Shown here one piece after another: positions 36,401-45,229 of a DNA stretch of 64,000 nt (position 1 is its first letter; every line of letters starts with the position of its first letter). The DNA is from CAJXZP01 sp963974475 (GTDB taxonomy: Bacteria; Bacteroidota; Bacteroidia; Flavobacteriales_G; Salibacteraceae), in the NCBI GenBank assembly GCA_963974475.1, contig CAXBCR010000004.1, positions 124,001 to 188,000 on the forward strand, read 5' to 3'. Both the position numbers and the translations under genes were made by a program. Below the pieces are notes generated by a model that saw only the letters and a list, made by a program, of their open reading frames with translations, was not told where the DNA came from and did not search any database.

Positions 36401-37087
36401 TTATTCTTCCTCTTTCTTAAGCGTATAAATATCGGCAATAAGCTGTGCGAGTGCGGTTTTGTTCAGTCCGTTATAAATACCTCTAATGTGACTGTGAGCA
36501 TCTACTAGCACAAAGTTTTCGGTATGAAGAAAATCGTCATTGGTTTTGGAAATTCCGAGGTCTTCTTCCACGAAATAAAAATGACGTCCCAACTCATAGA
36601 TGGCATCTCTATTACCGGTCAACAGTCGCCAAGTGCGGTAATCAACGCCTTTTGCCATGACATATTTTTGAAGTATTTCAATAGAATCCTTTTCGGGTGT
36701 TACCGAATGAGAGATTAGCATCACATCCGTATCTGTGAGGAATTCTTCTTGCAGCAAACCCATATTGGCGGTCATTTTAGGGCAAATTCCGGGGCAGGTA
36801 GTGAAAAAGAAATCAGCTACATAAATTTTACCCGTTAAATCGTTTTGACTAAATGAATTCCCGTTTTGGTCGGTTAGATGAAAATCTTTAATAGTGTGAA
36901 AATTGGCCAGTGAATCACTATCAGAACCTAACCAATGAGGTGTAAATGTTGCTTCGCTGTAATAAGGTAGTGCATTTACACGGCTTTCTTTTTTGGCGGG
37001 TGTAGGTTCATTTTGACTCGTACACGAAGTGATAAAAAGCGCGAGAATAACCCAAATGATATTACTGTTTTTTTTGTACAATTTCAT
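36401..37087 (-). CDS. SCO1/SenC family copper-chaperone-like lipoprotein
   Basis: 228 residues from the ATG at 37087. A longer start at 37099 exists. A lipobox (LFITSC) marks a lipoprotein. The thioredoxin fold has the copper/redox motif TTCPGICPKM (CxxxC) and a later His in LHTENFVLVDAHSHIRG. SCO proteins deliver copper to, or reduce, the CuA site of cytochrome oxidase. It is the last gene of the EF-hand/YHYH/MORN operon and overlaps the gene before it by 26 bp. Confidence 0.92.
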   Translation of the reverse strand: MKLYKKNSNIIWVILALFITSCTSQNEPTPAKKESRVNALPYYSEATFTPHWLGSDSDSLANFHTIKDFHLTDQNGNSFSQNDLTGKIYVADFFFTTCPGICPKMTANMGLLQEEFLTDTDVMLISHSVTPEKDSIEILQKYVMAKGVDYRTWRLLTGNRDAIYELGRHFYFVEEDLGISKTNDDFLHTENFVLVDAHSHIRGIYNGLNKTALAQLIADIYTLKKEEE

Positions 37088-37667
37088 CTTCCAATTCATA
37101 ACATAATGTTGATCGTTTTAGTCCAAAAAAGCGACCGTTTTTAGCTTCGTAATTATTGTAAATTTTCCCGTTTTCTCGCCATGCCTGCTGCATTCCTTCC
37201 TCTTTGCCATTAACATATTGGAGTTTTTTAAACAACGCTCCAGATTTATACCATTGCAGTTGTTCTCCATTGGCTTTGCCTTGGTCAAAATGGTTTAGCG
37301 AACGATTAACTCCAGATGCCCACCACGTTTGATTAACACCATGCAACTTCCCGTTTTGGTACTGCGCAGAAAAGCTCTTTATTCCGTTTGGAAACCACTT
37401 TTCTAACGTGCCATTCTTTTTTCCTTCGGTATACTGAATGGTTTGAGAAATGGAGTTATTTGCGTAATACGCGATAGAAACTCCCGAAAAGGGCTCGTTT
37501 TTGTACAAAACGAGCCCTAAATTGGGTTTATTTACCAATTCAGATGACGCTATGGTATCCGAACTAGCCCCGCTAAATGAAATGGGAAATGCTAGATTGG
37601 CGTTGCCATCGGTACACGAAATGATACCGATGACAATTATGCCTGCTATGAATTTATTGAATCGCAT
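37062..37667 (-). CDS. MORN-repeat (YwqK-type) lipoprotein
   Basis: 201 residues from the ATG at 37667. A signal with IISCTD lipobox precedes five or six copies of a 22-24 residue repeat (YxNGKxxGxxxxWYxSGxL), the MORN_2/YwqK-type antitoxin pattern. These are often annotated as toxin-antitoxin components, but no toxin is near. It overlaps YHYH by 14 bp and SCO by 26 bp, so all are translationally coupled. A role at the outer or inner membrane with SCO and YHYH is inferred. Confidence 0.85.
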   Translation of the reverse strand: MRFNKFIAGIIVIGIISCTDGNANLAFPISFSGASSDTIASSELVNKPNLGLVLYKNEPFSGVSIAYYANNSISQTIQYTEGKKNGTLEKWFPNGIKSFSAQYQNGKLHGVNQTWWASGVNRSLNHFDQGKANGEQLQWYKSGALFKKLQYVNGKEEGMQQAWRENGKIYNNYEAKNGRFFGLKRSTLCYELEDEIVQKKQ

Positions 37668-38484
37668 TGGGTGTTCCTTGGTAATCACCAGGGAATAAAA
37701 TGTAATATTGACTTAAATATAACTCGTTTTCAATGTGGTAATGATACTCTGCCGTAGAAGAATGCTTTGTAGTAGAAGTATGTCCACCAGATGCATCTAA
37801 GTCGGTAGGATAGGTTCCTGTGGAGGTACATTTTCTTCCATATAGAAAAAAGCCATCTGAAATAATCCCAATTAAAGCATCGTCATTATCCGACCATGAT
37901 TTTGGCTCTAAATGGTAGTGGTAACTTTGCGGACCGGTATGCGCACCATTAAAATCTAATGATGGAGCAGCATCATCTAACGGTACATTTGGACCTTCCT
38001 CATCATTGTAAATCATGGATCCACTCACGGCTATACCAATAGCTCCTAAACCAGTGCTAGATGTTGCGCTTGCTTTGGTTGGTGTGGTAGGTACACGTAA
38101 AGTATACATTCCGTTAAAATCATCAATATTACCCGGAGCCATACTAGCATACGAGGTAACGGTTGGCTCTACAAAAAGTGGGTGATTTACACTTGCTGCT
38201 GGAGTAGTCAACGTGTTTCCCATAGGGTCGGTAGCAGACCTTGCAGTCGTATTTGACCAATATGGAGAGGTGTGGTTTGGAAGTCCGTTAGACTCAATGA
38301 CCACTTCGGTACCATCTAAATAAATATTGAGGTTGTCTGCATCAAATTCAGCATAAGCTGCATGTAATTCTGATGTAGTTCCCGAACCCGATGTGGTAGT
38401 GGTAGTGGTTGTTTCGTCCTTTTTACATGACCCTAAAAAGGTCAGAAATGCCAGTCCTACTGGCACAAATTTTAGATAATTCAT
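37654..38484 (-). CDS. YHYH domain lipoprotein
   Basis: 276 residues. A lipobox (LTFLGSC) is followed by KKDE and a Thr/Ser linker. The middle and C-terminus carry the YHYH features: GPQSYHYHLEPKSW, GIISDGFFLYGRK and TAEYHYHIEN. YHYH proteins are extracellular beta-rich proteins of unknown biochemical role whose paired YHYH motifs suggest metal binding. It begins 48 bp after the EF-hand gene and overlaps the MORN gene. Confidence 0.92.
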   Translation of the reverse strand: MNYLKFVPVGLAFLTFLGSCKKDETTTTTTTSGSGTTSELHAAYAEFDADNLNIYLDGTEVVIESNGLPNHTSPYWSNTTARSATDPMGNTLTTPAASVNHPLFVEPTVTSYASMAPGNIDDFNGMYTLRVPTTPTKASATSSTGLGAIGIAVSGSMIYNDEEGPNVPLDDAAPSLDFNGAHTGPQSYHYHLEPKSWSDNDDALIGIISDGFFLYGRKCTSTGTYPTDLDASGGHTSTTKHSSTAEYHYHIENELYLSQYYILFPGDYQGTPNAIQ

Positions 38485-38532
38485 AGCTGTTTTATTTGAT
38501 TGATTTATTTGATTGTTGATTGAATGAGATTT

Positions 38533-38853
38533 TTATCTCGGTGGGCGTTGCCCTTGTTTTGGTTTTGGTGCTGCTTCAATTTCTTCTTTCGACAAGAAGC
38601 CGTCACCATTCGTGTCCACTTTAGAAAAATCCTTTTTTAGGGGCCCTTGCACTTCTTTTTTACTCAATTTACCATCTTTATTTGTATCCAATTTGACAAA
38701 TAGCTCCTCTACACTTAATGGGCCTCCCTTTTGTCCTTGAGGTTTCTGAGGTAGATTTTGTTCGTTGGAGTTTCTTGATGGTTCTTGACCGTTACAGTTT
38801 GAAAAACTAAAAGCCAATATTACACCTAAAATGAGGATGCTTTTCTTGTTCAT
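38533..38853 (-). CDS. EF-hand calcium-binding lipoprotein
   Basis: 106 residues. A signal with a lipobox-like FSFSNC is followed by a glutamine/proline-rich linker and two EF-hand loops (DTNKDGKLSKKE and DTNGDGFLSKEE). The C-terminus is basic and proline-rich (PKPKQGQRPPR). It probably binds calcium outside the cell membrane. It is the first gene of the operon with YHYH, MORN and SCO. Confidence 0.93.
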   Translation of the reverse strand: MNKKSILILGVILAFSFSNCNGQEPSRNSNEQNLPQKPQGQKGGPLSVEELFVKLDTNKDGKLSKKEVQGPLKKDFSKVDTNGDGFLSKEEIEAAPKPKQGQRPPR

Positions 38854-39027
38854 ATTTTTACCGTTTAAATTGATTAATGGTGAGATATAAAAAAAGAGAA
38901 AAGGTTTAATTAGGGAATGAAATAATTTTAATAGAGTTGAATACTATGATAGCCACTTCTAATTTAGTAACTGAAATTCAATTAGTTATATTCTGTAATC
39001 AAGAGTTACATTAATTTTTATTTTCTT

Positions 39028-39203
39028 TATGAATCTTAACTTCTTCATGTTTCAGTTTTTTGAGTTCACCATTTTGAACGATTAAGAAATTAAGAAAAAG
39101 TGAAGAGTTTTTTTCTTAATGCATCTTAACTTCTTAATGTTTGATTCTTTTGCATTGCCTTTTTGAACGATTAAGAAATTAAGAAAAAGCGAAGAGGGTT
39201 TTG
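39028..39203. repeat. two palindromic repeat units, family P88
   Basis: Units at about 39028-39113 and 39115-39203. The second has a 14-bp stem (CTTAACTTCTTAAT against ATTAAGAAATTAAG, 13 of 14 pairs) and a loop of about 32 nt, followed by AAAAAGCGAAGAGG. They belong to the family found at 44448-44790 and 45230-45700. Confidence 0.85.
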
Positions 39204-39264
39204 CCGCTATTTTTTGGTTAGTTTGGATTCGATTTTCCTTTTATTCATAAACTAAACGCACATA

Positions 39265-39309
39265 AAAATCGTGTAGATTAGTAATAGAATTCCTAATTTA
39301 CACGATTTT
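39265..39309. other. long inverted repeat between palindromic units
   Basis: AAAATCGTGTA-g-ATTAG pairs with CTAAT-t-TACACGATTTT, a 17-bp stem with one mismatch and an 11-nt loop. On the minus strand a T-run follows, so it could be a second terminator for the sulfatase gene. Confidence 0.6.
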
Positions 39310-39367
39310 GGATTTCTTAAGGTATACGGATTTATTGTGTTAAATAGCTGATTTTTTTGGAATTTAG

Positions 39368-39460
39368 ACTCTTAATTAACCTTAACTTCTTAATGTTTCA
39401 GTTTTTTTGCATTTACCATTTTGAACGATTAAGAAATTAAGAAAAAGTGAAGAGGGTTTA
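39368..39460. repeat. single palindromic repeat unit, family P88
   Basis: Third unit of this cluster, with the same stem (CTTAACTTCTTAAT / ATTAAGAAATTAAG) and the GTGAAGAGGG tail. The rest of the 38854-39550 gap holds only the inverted repeat at 39265 and the terminator at 39496. Confidence 0.83.
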
Positions 39461-39495
39461 TACCAATATACCCTATTAATAAACGGTCAGTACAT

Positions 39496-39530
39496 AAAAA
39501 AAGGGCTAAAAACAAATGCTCTTAACCCTT
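39496..39530 (-). terminator. intrinsic terminator after the sulfatase gene
   Basis: On the minus strand AAGGGTTAA pairs (one T-G) with TTAGCCCTT and runs into T7. It lies 21 bp past the stop at 39551. Confidence 0.82.
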
Positions 39531-39550
39531 CTCAATACGTTTGTTTAAGC

Positions 39551-41995
39551 CTATTGGCTCATCATTACTCTTTTAGCTTCCGCTTCTAAATCAACGTAAG
39601 GTGTACCCTCAACGGTTACTCCTACAAAGTCTATAACACCATCATGAAATCTACTTGGAGATGGGTATTGTTCACTTACCGCATCACCGCCATCGTATCC
39701 AATACATAAGCCGTCACCCGATAAAGTAAATTTAGCAGGTTGCGTTTTCATTGGCCCTTCGGCTACTAATTTATCATCTATATATAGTTTAGCAGTTCCC
39801 ACTGACTCTCCTTTATCGCCCGTTTTTTCTCTGATGAATTCCATACCTACGGTATGTTTTCCTGGAGTTAGGGTGATAGAAGATTCAAACACTTGCTCTG
39901 GTTTAATTCCTAAGAAATTATACACGTAATACAACTTGTTGTTTTTGATAAACAAAGAGTGTCCACCAAAACGAGAACCATGTGCAAACACAATTCCTGA
40001 TGTTTTACTTGTAGTTTCTACATTCGCTAAAATCTTGTACGAACGTCCTCTTATATTTACTGCGTTTCCTTCCGGAACTGGTGCTGCAAATGGATAATAA
40101 ATGTATCTATCGCGCGCTTCTTCTTGCGAAGGCCTTTCGATAGTAAATAATTCTACCGCATTCCTATCATCTAGTGGAAGCACATTATTTTTCTCCGCTT
40201 CAACAAACCAAGCATCTATTAATTCTTGCAGTTTCTCTGGATTCTCTTTGGCTAAATCTTTAGATTCAGACCTATCCACTGCAACGTGGTATAATTCCCA
40301 ATCATCTTTATCAAAATTACCTTTTCCTGAAAGAGGCGCGTGAATTGCTGCAGCTTTCCATCCGTCTTTCCAAATTCCACGAGAACCTAACATTGCATAA
40401 TACTGCACATGTTTTTGAGTAGCATCATTTGGCTGAGCGTCAAATGTGTAAGCCATTGAAACTCCCGAAAGAGGTACTTGCTTCACACCATTATATACTT
40501 CTGGCATTTCTAATCCAACTAATTCTAAAATAGTAGGAACGATATCCACCGAGTGGTGATATTGATTACGAATTTCTCCTTTTGCTTTAATTCCTTTTGG
40601 CCAAGAAATTACTAATGGGTCGTTAGTACCACCTGCATATTGAGAATAACGTTTAAACATTTTAAAAGGTGCTGAAAACGCAGATGCCCATCCGGTTGGG
40701 AAGTGCTCATAAGTTTCAGGTCCTCCTAAAACATCCATATATTTCATATTCTCTGAAAGCTCATCTGGGTATCCGTTAAAGAATTTGTTTTCGTTAACCG
40801 AACCGTTTGGAGAACCTTCACCCGAAGCGCCATTATCAGCAGCATACATAATAATGGTGTTTTCTAACTGACCGCTTTCTTCTAAGTAATCTATTACTCT
40901 ACCTACTTGCGCATCGGTATATTCAGAAAAACCTGCATAAACCTCTGCCATTTTAGCGAATAATTTTTTCTCGTCATCATTTAACGTGTTCCATGGGCGA
41001 ACCATGTCAATAGCTTCCGCCATATCTTCACGCATTGGATTCATTGGAGTGTTTACCGTTCCTTCTGGTAAAATTCCTTTTTCAATCATACGACCTGTAA
41101 CCCAATCTCTGTAGGCATCATAACCAGCATCAAATTTACCTTTGTATTTTGCAATGTATTCTTTAGGTGCATGGTGAGGAGCGTGATTTGCTCCTGGATT
41201 GTACCACATATACCAAGGTTTTGAAGGATTGGTAGCTTGTTGGTCACGCAACATACCTAAAGCATGGTCGGCTAAATCTTTAGAAAGGTGATATCCTTCT
41301 TCAAATTCTCTTTCTACAAAATGGTTATCTTCAATTAAATCAGGATACCATTGATTGGTTTCTCCACCAATAAATCCGTAAAAACGGTCCCAACCCATTT
41401 GTAAAGGCCATTGTTTTTTACTTCCACCAGAAGCTACATCTTGTTCAGGTACGTTATGGTTTTTACCAATCCAAAAAGTACTGTAGCCATTGTCTTGCAA
41501 TATTTTTGATAATGGAGTTACTTCCGCACCCATTCTACCGTTTGCGCCAGGGAACCCATCTGCGGTTTCGGTAATTGCAGCCATTCCATTTAAGTGGTGG
41601 TTTCTACCTGTTTGAATAGTAGAACGCGTTGGCGAACATAAAGCTGTAGTATGCCATTGGGTATACGTTAAGCCGTTGGCAGCAAGCTTATCCAAAGTTG
41701 GCATATTTATGCCTCCACCGTAAGGCGACCAAGAGCCTAATCCTGTATCATCATACAATACAAATAAAATATTTGGTGCGCCCATTGGGGCAGCTTTAGG
41801 CGTGTAAGCCGACCAATCGGATTTAGAATCTCTTACGTCTAAAGCTATTTTACCATTAAATTTAGCTGCACTTGAGTTATCAGTTTCTACTGTTTCTTTG
41901 GGTGTATTGGGTGATTGATTACATCCCGATGCTACTACCACTAAGGCACTAAATGCCATAGAATGAAGTAGGACTTTAAATGTTCTTTTATTCAT
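39551..41995 (-). CDS. arylsulfatase-family lipoprotein
   Basis: 814 residues. A lipobox (VASGC) anchors it. The sulfatase core has D82/D83 in the metal site and the C-S-P-T-R motif at residues 120-124, in which C120 would be converted to formylglycine. The stretch STIQTGRNHHLNGMA follows the motif. The C-terminal ~180 residues add a jelly-roll/LamG-like domain with HGSRFGGHSLFIKNNKLYY. It hydrolyses sulfate esters in the periplasm or at the cell surface. The substrate is unknown. No formylglycine-generating enzyme is in the window. Confidence 0.93.
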   Translation of the reverse strand: MNKRTFKVLLHSMAFSALVVVASGCNQSPNTPKETVETDNSSAAKFNGKIALDVRDSKSDWSAYTPKAAPMGAPNILFVLYDDTGLGSWSPYGGGINMPTLDKLAANGLTYTQWHTTALCSPTRSTIQTGRNHHLNGMAAITETADGFPGANGRMGAEVTPLSKILQDNGYSTFWIGKNHNVPEQDVASGGSKKQWPLQMGWDRFYGFIGGETNQWYPDLIEDNHFVEREFEEGYHLSKDLADHALGMLRDQQATNPSKPWYMWYNPGANHAPHHAPKEYIAKYKGKFDAGYDAYRDWVTGRMIEKGILPEGTVNTPMNPMREDMAEAIDMVRPWNTLNDDEKKLFAKMAEVYAGFSEYTDAQVGRVIDYLEESGQLENTIIMYAADNGASGEGSPNGSVNENKFFNGYPDELSENMKYMDVLGGPETYEHFPTGWASAFSAPFKMFKRYSQYAGGTNDPLVISWPKGIKAKGEIRNQYHHSVDIVPTILELVGLEMPEVYNGVKQVPLSGVSMAYTFDAQPNDATQKHVQYYAMLGSRGIWKDGWKAAAIHAPLSGKGNFDKDDWELYHVAVDRSESKDLAKENPEKLQELIDAWFVEAEKNNVLPLDDRNAVELFTIERPSQEEARDRYIYYPFAAPVPEGNAVNIRGRSYKILANVETTSKTSGIVFAHGSRFGGHSLFIKNNKLYYVYNFLGIKPEQVFESSITLTPGKHTVGMEFIREKTGDKGESVGTAKLYIDDKLVAEGPMKTQPAKFTLSGDGLCIGYDGGDAVSEQYPSPSRFHDGVIDFVGVTVEGTPYVDLEAEAKRVMMSQ

Positions 41996-42098
41996 GTTAT
42001 TAGTTGGAATTTATGAATCAACGAAAATAAGCGTTTTATACGTGAAAAAAAATATCATTTGATGTCATTTGAATTGGTGCTTTTCCGTTGCTACCTGG

Positions 42099-42244
42099 GG
42101 ACAATTTGTCCTTATAGAAGTGTTCTGCTTTTGAAAATGGAATAGACAGGATGATTCTAAAAACTCCTTCTCTATTGGAACAATTAGAAGTGTTCTTTTT
42201 CCATCTTTTGATTCTGATTTCAGTTATAGGCAATTTGTCGACAA
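42099..42244. promoter_or_regulatory. two palindromes before the sulfatase gene
   Basis: GGACAATTTGTCC (42099-42111) is a perfect dyad around a central T, and TTGTCGACAA (42235-42244) is perfect. Both share the 9-mer CAATTTGTC (42102 and 42231). They lie 100-250 bp before the sulfatase start. Candidate operators only. No gene in the 289-bp gap is convincing. Confidence 0.3.
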
Positions 42245-42284
42245 CTGAAAAAATTCACGAAAGTGGGGGTATTTATACAAAATA

Positions 42285-44384
42285 CTACTCTCTACTAAAA
42301 TACTTCTGTAACTCCATCAATCGCTGGTTATTTGGAGCAAACTTCAACGCATTCGCTAATTCATTTTTCGCCTCTTTTTTACTACCCGAATTGTACAGCA
42401 TCAAAATATAATTGTAGCTGTATTTTGGGTTTCTGGGTTGAACCTCATAAGCCTTTTTCAAGTACGCTAATTGATTCGGAGTATTTCCTAACGCACCTTC
42501 ATTCAGCCCCATGAAGTAATAAAAATCTGCATTTTCAGGAAATTTAGCTAAGGCTTGAATTAAGATGGCTTGCACTTTTTTGGATTCATTATTACCACTG
42601 TATAGAATGGCTAAATTGGTGTACGGACTTATCTGTAACGAATCCATTTTCAATGCTCTTTGAAATGCATTTACCGCTCTGGTGTAATCACCTTGTTGCT
42701 GATAAAATTCACCTATTAATGTTTGCCCATTCGGGAAATCTGCATTGCCTTTTAGATACGTGAAATACTCTCCGTTTACCTTGTTCCATGCGCTGCTTTG
42801 TTTTGGGTTTAGCGTGGTTACATTCACCTTGCTTACCGTTCTAAACGCCATCATTCGAACCGCTTTTACGGGGTCATTTAGGCCTTCTAAACCCGGTTGA
42901 AGGCGAATATTTTCTGGGAAAGAAAGTAAAGAAGAAAAACCCGCTTGCCTTACCAAGGCTTCTGGGTTTTTTAGTGATTGCAAAATCAATTCAAAGGCTT
43001 TCGGGTTATTTAAATACTGTAAATATTCTAACGATGTGGCTTTAATAATGGTGGGTACAGAATCGTTTGTTAATAGGTTCTCTAAATGAATTATGGACTG
43101 CGCATTTAATTTAGAACCCGGTAATAAATCGTCCGAAAAATGGTAGGCTCTCTCTTTTCCATACCATTTTATAACGGCACTTTCTGCCCATTTTGCATCC
43201 TTGTCTTTATGACAGCTATTACACGCATTTGAAGTGTTGTATTTTACCGATTGGTCAGGTCTGGGGATTCTAAAACTATGGTCTTTTCGGTAATCATTAC
43301 CCATGTAGGTCTTTCCATCCATGTGGCAGCTTACGCATTCAGCTCCTTTCGTATTGGGTACGTGATGATGATGCATTTCAGTATCGTACTTTTGGGGTTC
43401 ATGACACTGCAAACAAAGTGCGTTTCCTTGCATTTTAACCTCTCCCGAATGCACATTGTGGCAGTTGTTACACGCTACATGATTTCGGTACATCCTACTG
43501 GATAAAAACGAGCCATACACAAAATCTTCCTGGTCTATTTGTCCATCTGCTTCGTAAAAAGCATTGGTTAAATTTTGCGGAATAAAACGGTGTAAAAACT
43601 CGTTGGATGGGTCGCTTAAATCTTCTAACATGGTCCTGCGCGCATGACATGTTCCACAGGTATTAATTTGCGATTTTTGGTCGGTTAACAATCCCTCTTT
43701 ATACGGGTCGGTTCCTGTTTTATTTACTTGGAAATCTAAGTGTTTTCCGGCTGGTCCGTGACAGGATTCACAGGCTACATTTATTTCTTCGTAAGTGGTA
43801 TTAAAGCTATCGGTAACTTCGTTGTAATTCTTTTTCAAATGGGTAGAGTGGCACGATGAACACATGGTATTCCAGTTTTGCCCGCCTTTGCTCCAACTCA
43901 ACCAATCGTGAGGTTCAACAACGTTTCCTTGATTTTGATGGAACCATTTGTTTTGTTCGGTATCCCATGTGGCTCGAAGGGTTTGAAACTTACCGTTTTC
44001 GGTTTTTAGCAAATACTGTTGTAAGGGATGCCACCCGAAGGTGTAAGCTACTTCAAATGTTTGAGTAGGTTCTTTTTGGTCGGTGATTTCTACGAAGTAA
44101 CCGGTATCGTTTTGGGTGAATTTGTATTGGATTTCATCTGCAGAATAGGTGGTGTTAAAATCGGCTTTTACGTATTCTTTTGTAGCCAATTGCATGGAGT
44201 AGAAGTGGTCTGATTTTTTCCAATCGGCATGTTCTTCTTGGTGGCATTCTTTACAGGTTTCGGCTCCTACGTATGAAGGATGTGAAACTTGGGTATTAAC
44301 CTCTGAATAGGGTTCTTTATTTGAGTCAGAACATCCAGTAAAGAAAACTAACCCGATTATAAAAAGAATAATAATGTGACGCAT
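42285..44384 (-). CDS. octaheme c-type cytochrome with TPR domain, lipoprotein
   Basis: 699 residues. A lipobox (VFFTGC) precedes eight CxxCH heme sites: CKECH, CSSCH, CESCH, CGTCH, CNNCH, CLQCH, CVSCH and CNSCH, all in the N-terminal 400 residues. The C-terminal third has HEAT-like and then TPR repeats (YTRAVNAFQRALKMDSLQISPYTNLAILY and following). It is exported and probably at the cell surface or periplasm. The family is widespread in marine Bacteroidota and acts in electron transfer, perhaps with nitrogen or sulfur compounds. The substrate is unknown. Confidence 0.92.
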   Translation of the reverse strand: MRHIIILFIIGLVFFTGCSDSNKEPYSEVNTQVSHPSYVGAETCKECHQEEHADWKKSDHFYSMQLATKEYVKADFNTTYSADEIQYKFTQNDTGYFVEITDQKEPTQTFEVAYTFGWHPLQQYLLKTENGKFQTLRATWDTEQNKWFHQNQGNVVEPHDWLSWSKGGQNWNTMCSSCHSTHLKKNYNEVTDSFNTTYEEINVACESCHGPAGKHLDFQVNKTGTDPYKEGLLTDQKSQINTCGTCHARRTMLEDLSDPSNEFLHRFIPQNLTNAFYEADGQIDQEDFVYGSFLSSRMYRNHVACNNCHNVHSGEVKMQGNALCLQCHEPQKYDTEMHHHHVPNTKGAECVSCHMDGKTYMGNDYRKDHSFRIPRPDQSVKYNTSNACNSCHKDKDAKWAESAVIKWYGKERAYHFSDDLLPGSKLNAQSIIHLENLLTNDSVPTIIKATSLEYLQYLNNPKAFELILQSLKNPEALVRQAGFSSLLSFPENIRLQPGLEGLNDPVKAVRMMAFRTVSKVNVTTLNPKQSSAWNKVNGEYFTYLKGNADFPNGQTLIGEFYQQQGDYTRAVNAFQRALKMDSLQISPYTNLAILYSGNNESKKVQAILIQALAKFPENADFYYFMGLNEGALGNTPNQLAYLKKAYEVQPRNPKYSYNYILMLYNSGSKKEAKNELANALKFAPNNQRLMELQKYFSRE

Positions 44385-44447
44385 GTAAATTTATTAGTTG
44401 CCAAATATCGGTTAATATTTTTTTGAATCATTAGCGATTTAAAGAAA

Positions 44448-44790
44448 GTGAAGAGGCTTTTGCTTAATGCCTTAATGTTTCCGCTTTTTGCATTGCCTTT
44501 TGAAACATTAAGAAGTGAAGAAAAAGTGAAGAGGGCTTTTGCTTAATGAACCTTAATGCCTTCATGTTTCAGCCTTTTGCACTGCTTTTTGAAATAGTAA
44601 GAAATGAAGAAGAAGTGAAGAGGACTTTGCTTAATGAACCTTAACTCCTTCATGTTTCAGCCTTTTGCACTGCTTTTTGAAATAGTAAGAAATGAAGAAG
44701 AAGTGAAGAGGACTTTGCTTAATGAACCTTAACTCCTTCATGTTTCAGTTTTTGCGTTTACCATTTTGAAATAGTAAGAATTGAAGAGGT
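44448..44790. repeat. tandem palindromic repeat array, family P88 (4 units and a partial)
   Basis: Units begin at about 44461, 44543, 44631 and 44719. The 44543, 44631 and 44719 starts are exactly 88 bp apart. A partial tail precedes at 44448. Consensus features are TTAATGAACCTTAACTCC, then CTTCATGTTTC, a pyrimidine-rich loop, GAAATAGTAAGAAATGAAG, and GTGAAGAGGACTTTGC. The last unit ends at the GxxExxY stop codon. Confidence 0.9.
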
Positions 44791-45195
44791 TTAATCATCC
44801 AATTCTTTAAAAAAATCATTTACAAAAGGTTTCATTGATTTTGTGATGTTATCGGTAAAAAAATTAATGAGTAATCCTTGAGGCTTTTCTAAGAGTTTCA
44901 TGTAAGTCATGAGTTGCGCTTCGTGCACTGGTAATACATATTCAACGGTTTTCAACTCCACCACAACTGTGTCATTGACTAACAAATCTAAACGCAAATC
45001 TGAATCGATACTAATTCCTTTGTAGCTTACGGGAACACTAACTTGTTGCTGTACTTTAAAACCATGGGATATTAATTCATGTTTTAAACATTTTTCGTAA
45101 ACACTTTCTAAGAGACCTGGCCCAAGTTGTTTATGTACCTCTATAGCGCATCCAGTTATTTTGTAGGATAAATCTGTGATTTCTGATTTTGTCAT
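44791..45195 (-). CDS. GxxExxY protein (PDDEXK_3 nuclease-like)
   Basis: 134 residues. The signature GLLESVY (27-33) in QLGPGLLESVYEKCL and the DLRLDLLV ... VVVELKTV pair (D and E-x-K) match the PDDEXK_3 / GxxExxY family, a nuclease-like fold of unknown role common in Bacteroidota. It is flanked on both sides by the P88 palindromic repeat array, with the final unit touching its stop codon. No partner gene is visible. Confidence 0.92.
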   Translation of the reverse strand: MTKSEITDLSYKITGCAIEVHKQLGPGLLESVYEKCLKHELISHGFKVQQQVSVPVSYKGISIDSDLRLDLLVNDTVVVELKTVEYVLPVHEAQLMTYMKLLEKPQGLLINFFTDNITKSMKPFVNDFFKELDD

Positions 45196-45229
45196 GAGTT
45201 GTTTATTAATTGGTTATGGTTTTTCAAAT

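Noticed and set aside
37062..37667. Toxin-antitoxin antitoxin
   Set aside because: The YwqK name is inherited from database annotation. The signal lipobox and the absence of a toxin gene argue for an envelope lipoprotein.
42036..42233. 65-residue reading frame on the minus strand before the sulfatase gene
   Set aside because: No recognisable motif, no clear ribosome site, and it covers the palindromes. Could be real but not supportable.
42285..44384. Ammonia-forming nitrite reductase NrfA
   Set aside because: There are eight CxxCH sites and no CxxCK site, and the C-terminal third is TPR. It does not match NrfA's five-heme layout.
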